Below, one piece after another: positions 18,088 to 29,222 of a stretch of 64,000 nt of DNA. The translations under genes and the position numbers were made by a program. The notes beneath the pieces were generated by a model. That model was not told the DNA's origin. It did no database searches and saw only the letters and a program-made list of their open reading frames with translations. Source of the stretch: Marinobacter subterrani. Its GTDB lineage: Bacteria > Pseudomonadota > Gammaproteobacteria > Pseudomonadales > Oleiphilaceae. Each line of letters starts with the position of its first letter. Positions within the stretch are counted from its first letter, which is position 1. Location: NCBI RefSeq assembly GCF_001045555.1, contig NZ_LFBU01000001.1, positions 3,038,001 through 3,102,000 of the forward strand, read 5' to 3'.

Positions 18088-19263
18088 TCAGGTTTGAAGC
18101 CGATATCGGGCCAGGGACCACAGGCCGAACACGGGGCCGGGGAACAGCAACAGAACCACCCAGACATTCAACTGGCCCCATAATCCACTGGTCAGCCAGA
18201 TGGCTGGCAGCGTCAGACCAAACCCGACCGCATTCATCACCGCCAATGAAGAGCCCACCGATTCCCTGGGCGCCGTTGCCGAGGCCAGCGCCGAGAACTG
18301 GGGCGAATCGGCGACCACAGCAATCCCCCAAACCACCAGCAAGAAAATCAACAGGACCGGAGCCAGCCCATTCAACCAGGGATACACAATGCAGAATGTT
18401 CCCGAAACCATCAGCGCCCGCCGGGCCACCCACTCACTGCCCAGGGTTCGGCTGAGCCGCCCACCGGCAATGCAGCCAGCCGACCCGATACCGATCACGG
18501 CAAACGACAACCAGGGAATCAGCGCCTCACCCTCGCCCAGACGCTGCAGTTCCCGGCCGATCAGCAGCGGCGTCAGCGTCCAGAAGGCATAGAGCTCCCA
18601 CATATGGCCAAAGTAGCCACCGGCCACCGCCCGGAACCTCGGTATCCGCAGCGCCGCCAGTCCCTGGCTGAGGGGTAGCCGACCACTGCTTTTGGGCAGA
18701 TGCGGCCCGTCGCCCAGCAGGAAAACCAGCAGCCCTCCGGCCAGGGCGAGACAGGACGCCGCCATCAGCGGCCACTCCCACGGCATGCCGAGCGTTGCGC
18801 CGCGCATCAGATGCGGCAGAGCTGTTCCCAGGGTAAGCATTCCCACCAGCCAGGCCAGTGCCGAACCGGCGTATTTCGGGGTCCAGGCAATCACCATTTT
18901 CATGCCCAGCGGATAGATACCGGCCAGGCACAGACCGGTAGCAAATCGCAGGAGGAAATCGATCGGTGGCACACCCGCCGCGAAAATAAATCCGCTATTT
19001 ACCAGTGCTCCCAACAGGCTCGACAGCGCAAAGATCCGACTGGCGCCAAAGCGATCGGCCAGACCGGTCACCGCGATGGTCAGGGTACCCGCGATAAACC
19101 CGGCCTGCACCGCCAGTGTCAGCCGACCCAGATCACTTTCCGTCAGGCCCAGCTCACCGGCCAGCGACAGCCAGACACCGTTGATACTGAACCAGAGTGA
19201 GGTCCCGAACAGCTGGGCAAGAACAATGACAGGCAGGGGATAGCGTCTTAGCAGGTCGTTCAT
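18088..19263 (-). CDS. MFS transporter coupled to fetAB
   Basis: A 391-aa major facilitator with about twelve membrane helices. The loop 2-3 motif is degenerate (GLADRFGASRIFALSS near 66-81), and GIYPLGMKM in helix 5 fits the antiporter-type helices of drug or small-molecule exporters. I cannot name the substrate. Its start overlaps the fetB stop by four bases (ATGA), making fetA-fetB-MFS one translationally coupled operon. That suggests efflux related to metal or metal-chelate handling, but this is inference from context only. Confidence 0.85.
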   Translation of the reverse strand: MNDLLRRYPLPVIVLAQLFGTSLWFSINGVWLSLAGELGLTESDLGRLTLAVQAGFIAGTLTIAVTGLADRFGASRIFALSSLLGALVNSGFIFAAGVPPIDFLLRFATGLCLAGIYPLGMKMVIAWTPKYAGSALAWLVGMLTLGTALPHLMRGATLGMPWEWPLMAASCLALAGGLLVFLLGDGPHLPKSSGRLPLSQGLAALRIPRFRAVAGGYFGHMWELYAFWTLTPLLIGRELQRLGEGEALIPWLSFAVIGIGSAGCIAGGRLSRTLGSEWVARRALMVSGTFCIVYPWLNGLAPVLLIFLLVVWGIAVVADSPQFSALASATAPRESVGSSLAVMNAVGFGLTLPAIWLTSGLWGQLNVWVVLLLFPGPVFGLWSLARYRLQT

Positions 19264-20057
19264 GATTTCACCAATCGATCCAGTCGCAAACGCTGCCGGT
19301 CGTCGAACAGTTTGCGACCACCCCAGGAAACCGCCATCAAAGCGCCGAAACCGGTACCGACGGTGATGATCAGCATCACCAGGATCTGGTATTTCACTGC
19401 CACCGCTGGCGGACTACCTGCAAGGATCTGGCCGGTCATCATGCCCGGCAGACTGACAATGCCCGCCGCCGCCATGGCGTTAATGGATGGCATCATGCCA
19501 CTGCGCATCGCGTCCCTCCGGATATCCTCCAGTGCCTGTTGCCAGGTCTGGCCAAGCATCAGGCGATTCTCGATGACCGCCCGCTGACGCCAGACCGACT
19601 CATTCAACCGATCCAGCGCCAGGCTGACACCGGTCATGGTGTTGCCAAGCATCATGCCCAGTAAGGGGATGGCGTACTGCGGGGCGTACCAGGGCTCGGG
19701 GCCAATCACCACGGTCAGGGCCAGAACGGTCACCGTGAAGGACGACACAAACATCGATCCTGTGCCGATACTGAATGCCCACCAGCCCTGTAAACGTCGG
19801 CCCTGCCGTGCAACGACCTCCCGACCGGCAACCAGGAGCATGACCAATGCCAGCAAGGCAATCCAGTAAAACCCGGATGACGCAAACAGTGCCTCCAGCA
19901 CCAGACCGATCAGCGCCAGCTGAATGACCGTGCGGAGTGCGGCTATCAGGAGGTTTCGGGTAATGCCCAGACGGGCAAGATAGCCCGTCGCGGCCAGGGC
20001 AAGTACCAGAAGCGCCGCCAGCCCCAACTTCCACCAGGCCAGATCAATCACTTCCAT
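19260..20057 (-). CDS. fetB: FetB-type iron-export ABC permease
   Basis: This is the membrane subunit of the FetAB (YbbLM) exporter, which in E. coli lowers intracellular iron and improves peroxide resistance. At 265 aa with about seven helices it fits the family. Conserved segments include FVSSFTVTVLAL, the LLGMMLGNTMTGVSLALDRL helix and SLPGMMTGQILAGSPP. ATG 20057 is chosen because homology begins there; it overlaps fetA by 14 nt. The frame is open upstream only because it runs under fetA. Confidence 0.92.
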   Translation of the reverse strand: MEVIDLAWWKLGLAALLVLALAATGYLARLGITRNLLIAALRTVIQLALIGLVLEALFASSGFYWIALLALVMLLVAGREVVARQGRRLQGWWAFSIGTGSMFVSSFTVTVLALTVVIGPEPWYAPQYAIPLLGMMLGNTMTGVSLALDRLNESVWRQRAVIENRLMLGQTWQQALEDIRRDAMRSGMMPSINAMAAAGIVSLPGMMTGQILAGSPPAVAVKYQILVMLIITVGTGFGALMAVSWGGRKLFDDRQRLRLDRLVKS

Positions 20058-20676
20058 CTGCACGCTCCAGCCTGGTGCCAAGGACGCGGTAATGGGCATC
20101 AGCCACCCGATGGATCTGGCCCACATCATGGGCGACCCAGAGCACTGCGATCTGCCGCCTCCGGATTTCCTCAAGCAGCCAGGTTTCAATGACTTCTGTG
20201 CTGTCGTTATCCAGATTGGCGGTGGGTTCGTCCAGCAAAAGCGCTTCCGGCTGAAGCGCCAGGGCTCGCCAGAGCGCCAGCCGCTGTCGCTCACCTGAGG
20301 ACAGTCGACTCACCGACCAGCCCATCACTTCGGTCGGGAAACCCAGAGCTGAAGGCAGTCTCGAACCCGCATCGTCCGGAAAGTGTTGCCCGACTTCATC
20401 AAACCACCACTGGCTGTCTGCCGGCACCATCATCACCCGGCTTCGCCACTGATGAGCTGGCATATCCTGCTGGCACGTATCACCCAGAGACACCCTGCCA
20501 CCGTGGGGCTCCAGGTCTGCCACGGCCCGTAGCAGCCGAGTCTTGCCACTGCCCGAAGGTCCAGACAGGCAGACAACCTGCCCACCCGGCACGGTCAGTG
20601 ACACATTACTCAGAGTGCCAACGCTGAGATTTTCCAGCAAAAGATCTGTCAAGATAACATCACCAGGACTCGCCAA
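20044..20676 (-). CDS. fetA: FetA-type iron-export ABC ATPase
   Basis: This is the ATP-binding partner of FetB, 210 aa. Walker A is GPSGSGKT at 39-46, the signature is LSSGERQRLALWRAL and Walker B is LLLDEPTANLD. The domain is compact, as expected for this family. The start is uncertain: the longest frame begins with TTG at 20676, while TTG at 20652 has GGTGA at better spacing; no in-frame ATG precedes the domain. It begins the fetA-fetB-MFS operon and is divergent from the outer-membrane gene at 20741. Confidence 0.9.
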   Translation of the reverse strand: MASPGDVILTDLLLENLSVGTLSNVSLTVPGGQVVCLSGPSGSGKTRLLRAVADLEPHGGRVSLGDTCQQDMPAHQWRSRVMMVPADSQWWFDEVGQHFPDDAGSRLPSALGFPTEVMGWSVSRLSSGERQRLALWRALALQPEALLLDEPTANLDNDSTEVIETWLLEEIRRRQIAVLWVAHDVGQIHRVADAHYRVLGTRLERADGSD

Positions 20677-20740
20677 CGTTTGTAACGGCTATACCATTAC
20701 ACAGTGTTCCGCCAACAACCAGCCACAGGGCCAAGGACGT

Positions 20741-21367
20741 ATGCAGCTTCGATCCCCTATAGCATTCACACTGGCCTCTGTGCTGATTGCTCCATCAGTT
20801 GCCGCCGATGTCAGCCTGGCGCCTTTCGCAGGATTTCGCATGAGCAGTTCGGTGGATATCGAGACTGCCGGGGCCAGTACGACCGATCAGATCCAGTTCC
20901 GGGATTCCCCGAGCCAGGGACTGGTGTTCAATTTCGACCTGCCGGAGCCGGGCAAACAGGGGGAGCTTTATTTTGGCCGGCAGCGCACCTCGGCCCGGCT
21001 CGACAATGGCCTCTTCGCCCCGGGTGTCAACGCCATCGACCTGACGATCTACCAGCTCCAGTTCGGCGGGCTGTATTTCCCGGGAGGCAACAACCACGGC
21101 GGATTTGTCTCCGGCGTTCTCGGGTTGACCCGCCTGGAACCGGACGATTCAGGCTATGAAACCCACCACCGGGCAGCGCTGTCTCTGGGTGGCGGCTATC
21201 AGTTCTTTCTGACTGAACAACTGCGCCTGAGGCTGGATCTACGCGGCGTCTACACCGCCCTGAACTCGGGAGGTTCAGCCTTCTGTTCCGGCGGGTGCGA
21301 ATTCAGGTTCGACAGCAGCGGCTACTTGCAGGTGGAAGCGGGCGCCGGGCTGGTCATTCGGTTTTGA
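20741..21367 (+). CDS. Outer-membrane beta-barrel protein
   Basis: The 208-aa product has a Sec signal peptide (MQLRSPIAFTLASVLIAPSVAA) and alternating hydrophobic/polar strands consistent with an eight-stranded barrel. It ends in VIRF, the terminal aromatic recognised by the BAM machinery. A CSGGCEF loop near 185-191 could form a disulfide at the cell surface. AAGGA precedes ATG 20741. Its function is unknown; it is divergent from fetA and its stop is 7 nt from the end of arsJ. Confidence 0.75.
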   Translation: MQLRSPIAFTLASVLIAPSVAADVSLAPFAGFRMSSSVDIETAGASTTDQIQFRDSPSQGLVFNFDLPEPGKQGELYFGRQRTSARLDNGLFAPGVNAIDLTIYQLQFGGLYFPGGNNHGGFVSGVLGLTRLEPDDSGYETHHRAALSLGGGYQFFLTEQLRLRLDLRGVYTALNSGGSAFCSGGCEFRFDSSGYLQVEAGAGLVIRF

Positions 21368-21374
21368 GGCCCGC

Positions 21375-22568
21375 TCAGGCCGTCACTGGCCGCCGATCGG
21401 GCAACATCGTGGATAGCAGCGCAGCCGTCGCCACCAGTCCGGACGATATCCACAAGCAGGCCTCCAATCCGTAGGCCTGATATACCCATCCGGACAGAAT
21501 GGTGCCCAGCAAACGTCCGGCAGCGTTCGACATGTAATAGAAACCCACATCCAGCGACACGCCATCGCCACGGGCATAGCTAACGATGAGATAGCTGTGC
21601 AGGGATGAGTTAACGGCAAACAGCACGCCAAACAGCAGCAGGCCGCCGGTAATCACGAACTGGGGTGACCAACCCGCCGTCAGGCCAATGGCAATCGCTG
21701 CCGGAACCAGCGCCAGGGCGGCCGCCCAGAGTACAGCAGGCTGTTTGCCTTCCATGTTTCCGGTGATGCGCGGGGCAATGGTCTGGATAAAGCCATAGCC
21801 GATGATCCAGGTGGCCATAAAGCCGCCCACTTTCCAGGAGTCCCAGCCAAAGACCGTGTGCAGGTAGACCGGTAAGGCCACCACAAACCACACATCCCGG
21901 GCCCCGAACAGGAACATGCGGGCCGCAGACAAGACATTGATGGCCCGGCTTTTGGACAGGATCTCGCTGAACTTCGGCCTGGCCTTGCTCTTGCCCAGAT
22001 CCTGTCCCAGCAGGAACAGGCTGGCCAGCCAGACCAGTCCCAGCGCCACCGCCATGATAACGACCGCGCCCGTAAAGCCAGCAGCCATCAGCAGGACACC
22101 ACCGAGGAAAAAGCCGACACCCTTTAGGGTGTTCTTGGAACCGGTGAGAATCGCCACCCACTTGTACAGGGTGCCCTGCTGCCCATCCGGCACCAGCAGC
22201 TTGATGCCGCTCTTGGCGGACATCTTGTTCAGGTCCTTGGCAATCCCGGAGAGCGCCTGCGCCGCCATCACCCAGGGCACCGTGAGCATGGCCGCCGGTA
22301 CCGCCAGCATGCCCAGCGCCACAATCTGAAGGAACAGCCCGATGTTCATGGTGCGGTTCAGCCCCATGCGGGCGCCCAGGTAACCGCCGACCAGATTGGT
22401 CACCACCCCGAAGAACTCGTAAAAGATGAACAGCAGGGCAATTTCCAGCGGCGAGTAACCCAGCTGGTGGAAATGCAGCACCACCAGCATCCGCAGGGCG
22501 CCATCGGTGAGGGTGAAGGCCCAGTAGTTGCCGGTGATCACCAGGTACTGTCGGATGGCCGCCGTCAT
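21375..22568 (-). CDS. arsJ: Organoarsenical efflux transporter ArsJ
   Basis: ArsJ is an MFS permease (397 aa) that exports 1-arseno-3-phosphoglycerate, the unstable product made from arsenate by a dedicated GAPDH. Expelling it gives arsenate resistance without reduction. The N-terminus NYWAFTLTDGALRMLVVLHF and the segment KDLNKMSAKSGIK near 108 are characteristic. It follows its partner GAPDH with a 1-nt gap, the standard gene pairing. There are about twelve membrane helices. Confidence 0.93.
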   Translation of the reverse strand: MTAAIRQYLVITGNYWAFTLTDGALRMLVVLHFHQLGYSPLEIALLFIFYEFFGVVTNLVGGYLGARMGLNRTMNIGLFLQIVALGMLAVPAAMLTVPWVMAAQALSGIAKDLNKMSAKSGIKLLVPDGQQGTLYKWVAILTGSKNTLKGVGFFLGGVLLMAAGFTGAVVIMAVALGLVWLASLFLLGQDLGKSKARPKFSEILSKSRAINVLSAARMFLFGARDVWFVVALPVYLHTVFGWDSWKVGGFMATWIIGYGFIQTIAPRITGNMEGKQPAVLWAAALALVPAAIAIGLTAGWSPQFVITGGLLLFGVLFAVNSSLHSYLIVSYARGDGVSLDVGFYYMSNAAGRLLGTILSGWVYQAYGLEACLWISSGLVATAALLSTMLPDRRPVTA

Positions 22569-22569
22569 A

Positions 22570-23574
22570 TCAGGCAGAACCCACCCTGCGCGCCAGTTCC
22601 GCAGTGCGGTTGGCGTAGCCCCATTCGTTGTCGTACCAGGCGTAGATTTTCACATGGGTGCCGTTGACCACCAGGGTGGACAGGGCGTCAACGATGGAGG
22701 AACGCGGATCAGTCTTGTAATCGATCGACACCAGCGGTCGCTCTTCGTAACCGAGGATGCCTTTGAGCTCACCTTCAGCGGCTTCTTTCAGCAACTGATT
22801 CACCGCCGCACGATCGGTCGGTGTCTCCACCTCAAACACGCAATCGGTCAGCGACGCATTGGTTAGCGGCACGCGCACGGCATGACCATCCAGACGGCCT
22901 TTCAGTTCCGGGAATATCTCGATAATCGCCGTTGCTGAACCTGTGCTGGTGGGAATCAATGAGCTGCCACAGGCCCTCGCCCGGCGCAGATCCTTGTGGG
23001 GCGCATCGATGATGGTCTGGGTGTTGGTGAGGCTGTGAATGGTGGTGATGGAGCCGTGCTTGATGCCCAGCTTCTCATGAATCACCTTCACCACCGGCGC
23101 CAGGCAATTGGTGGTGCAGGAGGCGGCAGTGACAATGCGGTCGTTGGCCGGATCGAAAATATCATCGTTCACACCGAGGACGATGTTCTTGGCCCCGGCC
23201 TCCTTCACCGGTGCCGTCACCACGACCCGTTTCACGCCCTGGTCCAGGTAGGCCTGCAAGGCACTGACCTTCCGGTTCACACCACTGGCCTCGATCACCA
23301 GATCGCAGCCAGACCAGTCGGTTTCACCGATGGTGCGATTGTGAGTCACGCGAATGCGCTTGCCCTCGACGACGATATCCGTTCCATCCGCGGTTGCTTC
23401 CTGGCTCCAGCGGCCATGAATACTGTCAAAATTGAGCAGGTGTGCCAGGGTGCCGGCATCCGCCCCGGGGTCATTGATGGCGACAAATTCCATGTCCGGC
23501 CACTGCCAGGCAACTCGCAATACCAGACGACCAATGCGGCCAAAGCCGTTAATGCCTATCTTTATCTTGCTCAT
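22570..23574 (-). CDS. ArsJ-associated glyceraldehyde-3-phosphate dehydrogenase
   Basis: A 334-aa NAD-dependent GAPDH that can use arsenate in place of phosphate to form 1-arseno-3-phosphoglycerate, the ArsJ substrate. The Rossmann motif NGFGRIGR starts at residue 9. The catalytic Cys153 is in SCTTNCLAP, and the C-terminal [10 protein letters not shown] is canonical. Because it is paired with arsJ it is probably for arsenate detoxification, not central glycolysis. CAGGAG lies seven bases before ATG 23574. Confidence 0.93.
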   Translation of the reverse strand: MSKIKIGINGFGRIGRLVLRVAWQWPDMEFVAINDPGADAGTLAHLLNFDSIHGRWSQEATADGTDIVVEGKRIRVTHNRTIGETDWSGCDLVIEASGVNRKVSALQAYLDQGVKRVVVTAPVKEAGAKNIVLGVNDDIFDPANDRIVTAASCTTNCLAPVVKVIHEKLGIKHGSITTIHSLTNTQTIIDAPHKDLRRARACGSSLIPTSTGSATAIIEIFPELKGRLDGHAVRVPLTNASLTDCVFEVETPTDRAAVNQLLKEAAEGELKGILGYEERPLVSIDYKTDPRSSIVDALSTLVVNGTHVKIYAWYDNEWGYANRTAELARRVGSA

Positions 23575-23745
23575 GGTTCGCTCCTGAAAGGTTCCTTCAA
23601 TCCATTAAACAACAGGATGGTGACAGATACTGGACAGTCGGACGGCGTTTCATCTTCGATTTCCCACATCGACAGTTTCATGGCTATCTTACTTGGCGCA
23701 CAATAGGCGCAACAATGCGGCGAGTACAGGATTCCCACGATCACG

Positions 23746-24816
23746 ATGAGTACCAGCACTGGCCTAAAAACCACGGATTCCGGCTCCGGCGGCATGGACC
23801 TGTTCGGAAAATACCTGTCGGTCTGGGTAGCCCTGGCCATAATTGCCGGCGTAGCCCTCGGACAGTTCGCACCTGGGGTGCCGGAAACCCTGTCCCGTTT
23901 TGAGTACGCGCAGGTCTCCATTCCCATCGCCATTCTGATCTGGGCGATGATTTTCCCGATGATGGCGCAGATTGATTTCAGCGCCGTGGTGGGCGTACGA
24001 AAAGAACCGAAAGGGCTGGCCATTACGACCGTTGTGAACTGGCTGATCAAGCCCTTCACCATGTTCGCCATCGCCTGGTTCTTTCTGATGGTGGTGTTCG
24101 AGCCATGGATCGCTCCGGATCTGGCCAGCGAATACCTGGCCGGCGCGATCCTGCTGGGTGCGGCGCCCTGCACCGCCATGGTGTTCGTCTGGAGCTACCT
24201 GACCAGAGGCGATCCCGCCTACACCCTGGTACAGGTATCGCTGAACGACCTCATCATGCTGTTCGCCTTTGCCCCTATTGTGGTGTTCCTGCTGGGCATT
24301 TCCGATATACAGGTGCCCTGGGATACCGTGCTGCTATCCGTAGTCCTGTACATCGTGATTCCGCTAACTGCCGGCTATCTGACCCGCCGCGCCCTGATCT
24401 CCCGCCACGGCCAGCAGTGGTACGACGACGTCTTCATGAAGCGGCTCAGCCCGGTCACCCCGGCGGCGCTGATCGTCACCCTGGTGCTGCTATTCGCCTT
24501 CCAGGGCGAAGTGATCCTGAACAATCCCCTGCACATCGTGCTGATCGCCGTCCCCCTGATTGTTCAGACCTTCCTGATTTTCTTCCTGGCCTACGGCTGG
24601 GCAAAAGTCTGGAAAGTGCGCCATTGCATCGCCGCACCCGGTGCCATGATCGGTGCCAGCAACTTCTTCGAACTGGCCGTGGCCGCGGCCATCGCCCTGT
24701 TCGGCCTGCAATCCGGCGCCGCCCTGGCAACCGTGGTTGGCGTTCTGGTGGAGGTACCACTGATGCTGGTGCTTGTTCGAATTGCCAACAAGACCCGGAA
24801 CCGGTTCCCGGTATAG
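23746..24816 (+). CDS. acr3: ACR3-family arsenite efflux permease
   Basis: A ten-helix inner-membrane carrier (356 aa) that extrudes arsenite, and sometimes antimonite, using the proton gradient. The family Cys142 lies in AAPCTAMVFVW, and the helix segment GASNFFELAVAAAIALFG carries the conserved acidic residue near 310. ATG 23746 has a poorly spaced AGGA; ATG 23794 (residue 17) is an alternative. It is divergent from GAPDH-arsJ, so the cluster covers both arsenate and arsenite. No arsR or arsC lies nearby. Confidence 0.92.
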   Translation: MSTSTGLKTTDSGSGGMDLFGKYLSVWVALAIIAGVALGQFAPGVPETLSRFEYAQVSIPIAILIWAMIFPMMAQIDFSAVVGVRKEPKGLAITTVVNWLIKPFTMFAIAWFFLMVVFEPWIAPDLASEYLAGAILLGAAPCTAMVFVWSYLTRGDPAYTLVQVSLNDLIMLFAFAPIVVFLLGISDIQVPWDTVLLSVVLYIVIPLTAGYLTRRALISRHGQQWYDDVFMKRLSPVTPAALIVTLVLLFAFQGEVILNNPLHIVLIAVPLIVQTFLIFFLAYGWAKVWKVRHCIAAPGAMIGASNFFELAVAAAIALFGLQSGAALATVVGVLVEVPLMLVLVRIANKTRNRFPV

Positions 24817-24944
24817 CTCCCGGCAGCCAGCACCGGGTATTGACCACGGCGCCGGCATCGTTCGCATCATCTGTTCAGCCTATCGCCACCCTGCTAATAT
24901 CGCGCCCACATTTCTGACGCTCTGAATCCAACGGGACCCATGCA

Positions 24945-25745
24945 ATGGACGTTTTCCACGCTCTCTTCCTTGGCATCCTCCAGGGACTGACCGAATTCCT
25001 GCCTATCTCAAGCTCTGCCCACCTGATACTCACGCCGAGCCTGCTGGGCTGGGACGATCAGGGCGTCGGTTTCGATCTGGCGGTGCACGTGGGCACCCTG
25101 ACGGCGGTGGTGCTGTATTTTCATCGCGACGTACTGGGCCTGACCCGGGACGGCGTCCAGTCCCTGGTCCATCGCCGTTTTATCGGCCGGGGCAACCTCG
25201 CCTGGTTCCTGGTCATCGGCACCATTCCCGCCGGTCTCGGCGGGCTTGCCCTGCTCGACCTGATCGACAATGAGCTTCGTTCGGCCAGCATCATCTTTGT
25301 AACCACCCTGGTCTTTGGCCTGTTGCTCGGCTGGGCCGACTGGCGGCCCAACAAGGGCCGCGCGATCGAATCCCTGACCTGGAGAGATGCCCTCCTGGTT
25401 GGCCTGGCCCAGGCGCTCGCGCTGGTGCCCGGCACATCCCGCTCCGGCGCCACCATTACCGCCGGCCTGTTTCTGGGGCTGAGCCGCGAGGCCGCTTCCC
25501 GGTTCTCTTTCCTGCTCGCGATTCCCATCACGGCCCTGGCTGCCGCGGCCAAACTTCTGGAGGTAGCTGCGTCCGACGTTGCCGTGGACTGGACCGGCTT
25601 TCTTATCGGAGGTATCACCTCCTTCGTCATGGCCATTACCGCTATCCATTTCTTCCTGAAATGGCTGAACCAGGTAGGTATGTGGCCCTACGTAGTGTAT
25701 CGAGTAATTCTTGCTGTAATAATCTACGCGGTGCTTATGCACTAG
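24945..25745 (+). CDS. uppP: Undecaprenyl-diphosphatase UppP (BacA)
   Basis: UppP dephosphorylates undecaprenyl diphosphate in the membrane to recycle the carrier for peptidoglycan and other polymers. The 266-aa product matches family length. Both signature regions are present: LTEFLPISSSAHLIL near 15-29 with the catalytic Glu, and LVPGTSRSGATITAG near 163-177 with the Ser/Arg site. About eight membrane helices are predicted by eye. The start ATG 24945 gives a canonical N-terminus. Overproduction confers bacitracin resistance in other bacteria. Confidence 0.96.
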   Translation: MDVFHALFLGILQGLTEFLPISSSAHLILTPSLLGWDDQGVGFDLAVHVGTLTAVVLYFHRDVLGLTRDGVQSLVHRRFIGRGNLAWFLVIGTIPAGLGGLALLDLIDNELRSASIIFVTTLVFGLLLGWADWRPNKGRAIESLTWRDALLVGLAQALALVPGTSRSGATITAGLFLGLSREAASRFSFLLAIPITALAAAAKLLEVAASDVAVDWTGFLIGGITSFVMAITAIHFFLKWLNQVGMWPYVVYRVILAVIIYAVLMH

Positions 25746-25758
25746 ACTGTTATGGAAT

Positions 25759-25819
25759 CTCTGAATAAGCCCCGGCAAAACGGCAAAGCCAGCACGAAGT
25801 TACCGGGGTTTATTCAGAG
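25759..25819. repeat. 17-bp-arm inverted repeat between uppP and corA
   Basis: Arms 25759-25775 and 25803-25819 pair over 17 bases with one G-T pair around a 27-nt loop. They fill most of the 100-nt gap after uppP. No T-run follows, so it may be a stabilising hairpin, an attenuator or a repeat copy. Confidence 0.7.
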
Positions 25820-25854
25820 GCTCCGAGAACCGCCATCCATTCGGAGATATGCCC

Positions 25855-26808
25855 ATGCTGAGACTCTTCAAGATCGTCAACGGCCTGATCAAGGAGCTGG
25901 ACGTTCCGGACACGGACATCCGCAAACGGCTGAATGAAGCCGACTGGATTGACGCCCACGAGCCCACCGAGGACGAGCGACAGATCCTCCAGGGACTCCT
26001 GAAAACCGACATTCCCGAGTTTGATGACGTCGAGGAAATCGAAGCCTCCGCCCGCTGTTTTGTTGACCAGGCCGGGGTACATGTTCACTCACTTTTCCTG
26101 ACCCAGAACGAAGGACGGTTTTCGACTGTATCAGTAGCCTGCATTCTTCAGACACACACCCTGATCACCGTTCGCGAGGGTGAACTGGCTGATTTCAGAT
26201 TGCTCAGGATGCGCGCCCGGCGGGGCCAGGTCGAGGCTCAGGACGCTGCGGAGCTTCTGGTGACGCTGCTCGAACAGAAAGTGGAAAACCATGCTGACGG
26301 TCTGGAAGACCTGCACCGGCAGCTTGAAGACGTCAGCTACCTGGTACTCGAAGACGAAGAGGCCGAGCTGGACGAGGCCATCAACCGCCTGGCCAAGCTG
26401 GAGGACAGCAACGGGAAGACCCGCCTGTGCCTGATGGATACCCAGCGCAACATCTCGTTCCTGCTCAGACACCTCCGCAAGGAAGGCGAGCTCCGCGAAA
26501 CGCTCCGGGAAATCAATCGGGACATCGAAACCCTGATGTCCCACACCACCTTCCTGTTCGACAAGATCAACTTCCTGATGGACTCCACCCAGGGCTTCAT
26601 CAACATCGAGCAGAACCAGATCATCAAAATCTTCTCGATTGCCGCCGTGGTATTCCTGCCACCAACACTCATCGCCAGTATTTACGGCATGAACTTCGAG
26701 CATATGCCGGAGCTCAAGTGGTTACTCGGCTACCCCTGGGCCCTCGGCCTGATGGTGCTGGCGGGTATCGCGCCCTACTGGTACTTCAAGCGCAAGGGCT
26801 GGCTGTAA
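25855..26808 (+). CDS. corA: Magnesium transporter CorA (E. coli type)
   Basis: A 317-aa pentameric Mg2+ channel much closer to E. coli CorA than the one at 16909. Shared segments include EDVEEIEASAR-like residues near 62-70, the RLCLMDTQRNISFLLR stalk helix near 203, INIEQNQIIKIFS and the pore motif YGMNFEHMPELKW. The C-terminus is YFKRKGWL. ATG 25855 is chosen because CGGAG lies eight bases before it; an ATG two codons upstream is too close. The gene converges on uvrD across the 61-bp palindrome. Confidence 0.95.
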   Translation: MLRLFKIVNGLIKELDVPDTDIRKRLNEADWIDAHEPTEDERQILQGLLKTDIPEFDDVEEIEASARCFVDQAGVHVHSLFLTQNEGRFSTVSVACILQTHTLITVREGELADFRLLRMRARRGQVEAQDAAELLVTLLEQKVENHADGLEDLHRQLEDVSYLVLEDEEAELDEAINRLAKLEDSNGKTRLCLMDTQRNISFLLRHLRKEGELRETLREINRDIETLMSHTTFLFDKINFLMDSTQGFINIEQNQIIKIFSIAAVVFLPPTLIASIYGMNFEHMPELKWLLGYPWALGLMVLAGIAPYWYFKRKGWL

Positions 26809-26815
26809 TCAATCC

Positions 26816-26876
26816 GGGGTCAGATGAAAACGGGGTCAGATGAAAAGTTCATCTGACCCCGTTTTCATCTGACCCC
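26816..26876. repeat. Perfect 29-bp-arm palindrome, tandem GGGGTCAGATGAA units
   Basis: Arms 26816-26844 and 26848-26876 are perfectly complementary with a 3-nt loop. Each arm holds two GGGGTCAGATGAA units, so the whole is a doubled version of the 4935-4964 palindrome. It occupies nearly all of the convergent gap between corA and uvrD, ending 4 nt from the uvrD stop. It probably acts as a bidirectional transcript end, as well as being a copy of a REP-like family. Confidence 0.93.
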
Positions 26877-26880
26877 ATCT

Positions 26881-29046
<2,166 letters not shown>

Positions 29047-29139
29047 AAAGAATCGGTTCGCTACTGGTTAAATAAACAGGTCTGAGAGTATAACAGGAGA
29101 AATGCGGGATTTCCGGGTGGGGATATTTTCAGCTGGCTT

Positions 29140-29165
29140 GTCGGATTACGCTTTGCTAATCCGAC
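29140..29165. repeat. GTCGGATTA hairpin, dispersed-repeat type
   Basis: Arms GTCGGATTA (29140-29148) and TAATCCGAC (29157-29165) are perfect, with an 8-nt loop that can pair further (GC/GC). Short palindromes of this form recur between genes in many proteobacteria, but copy number here is unknown. There is no T-run after it. Confidence 0.65.
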
Positions 29166-29222
29166 CTACTCATGTCAGGCGAGAAGATTTGATAAACCCT
29201 CACCCACTGTCAGAAAGAGCGC

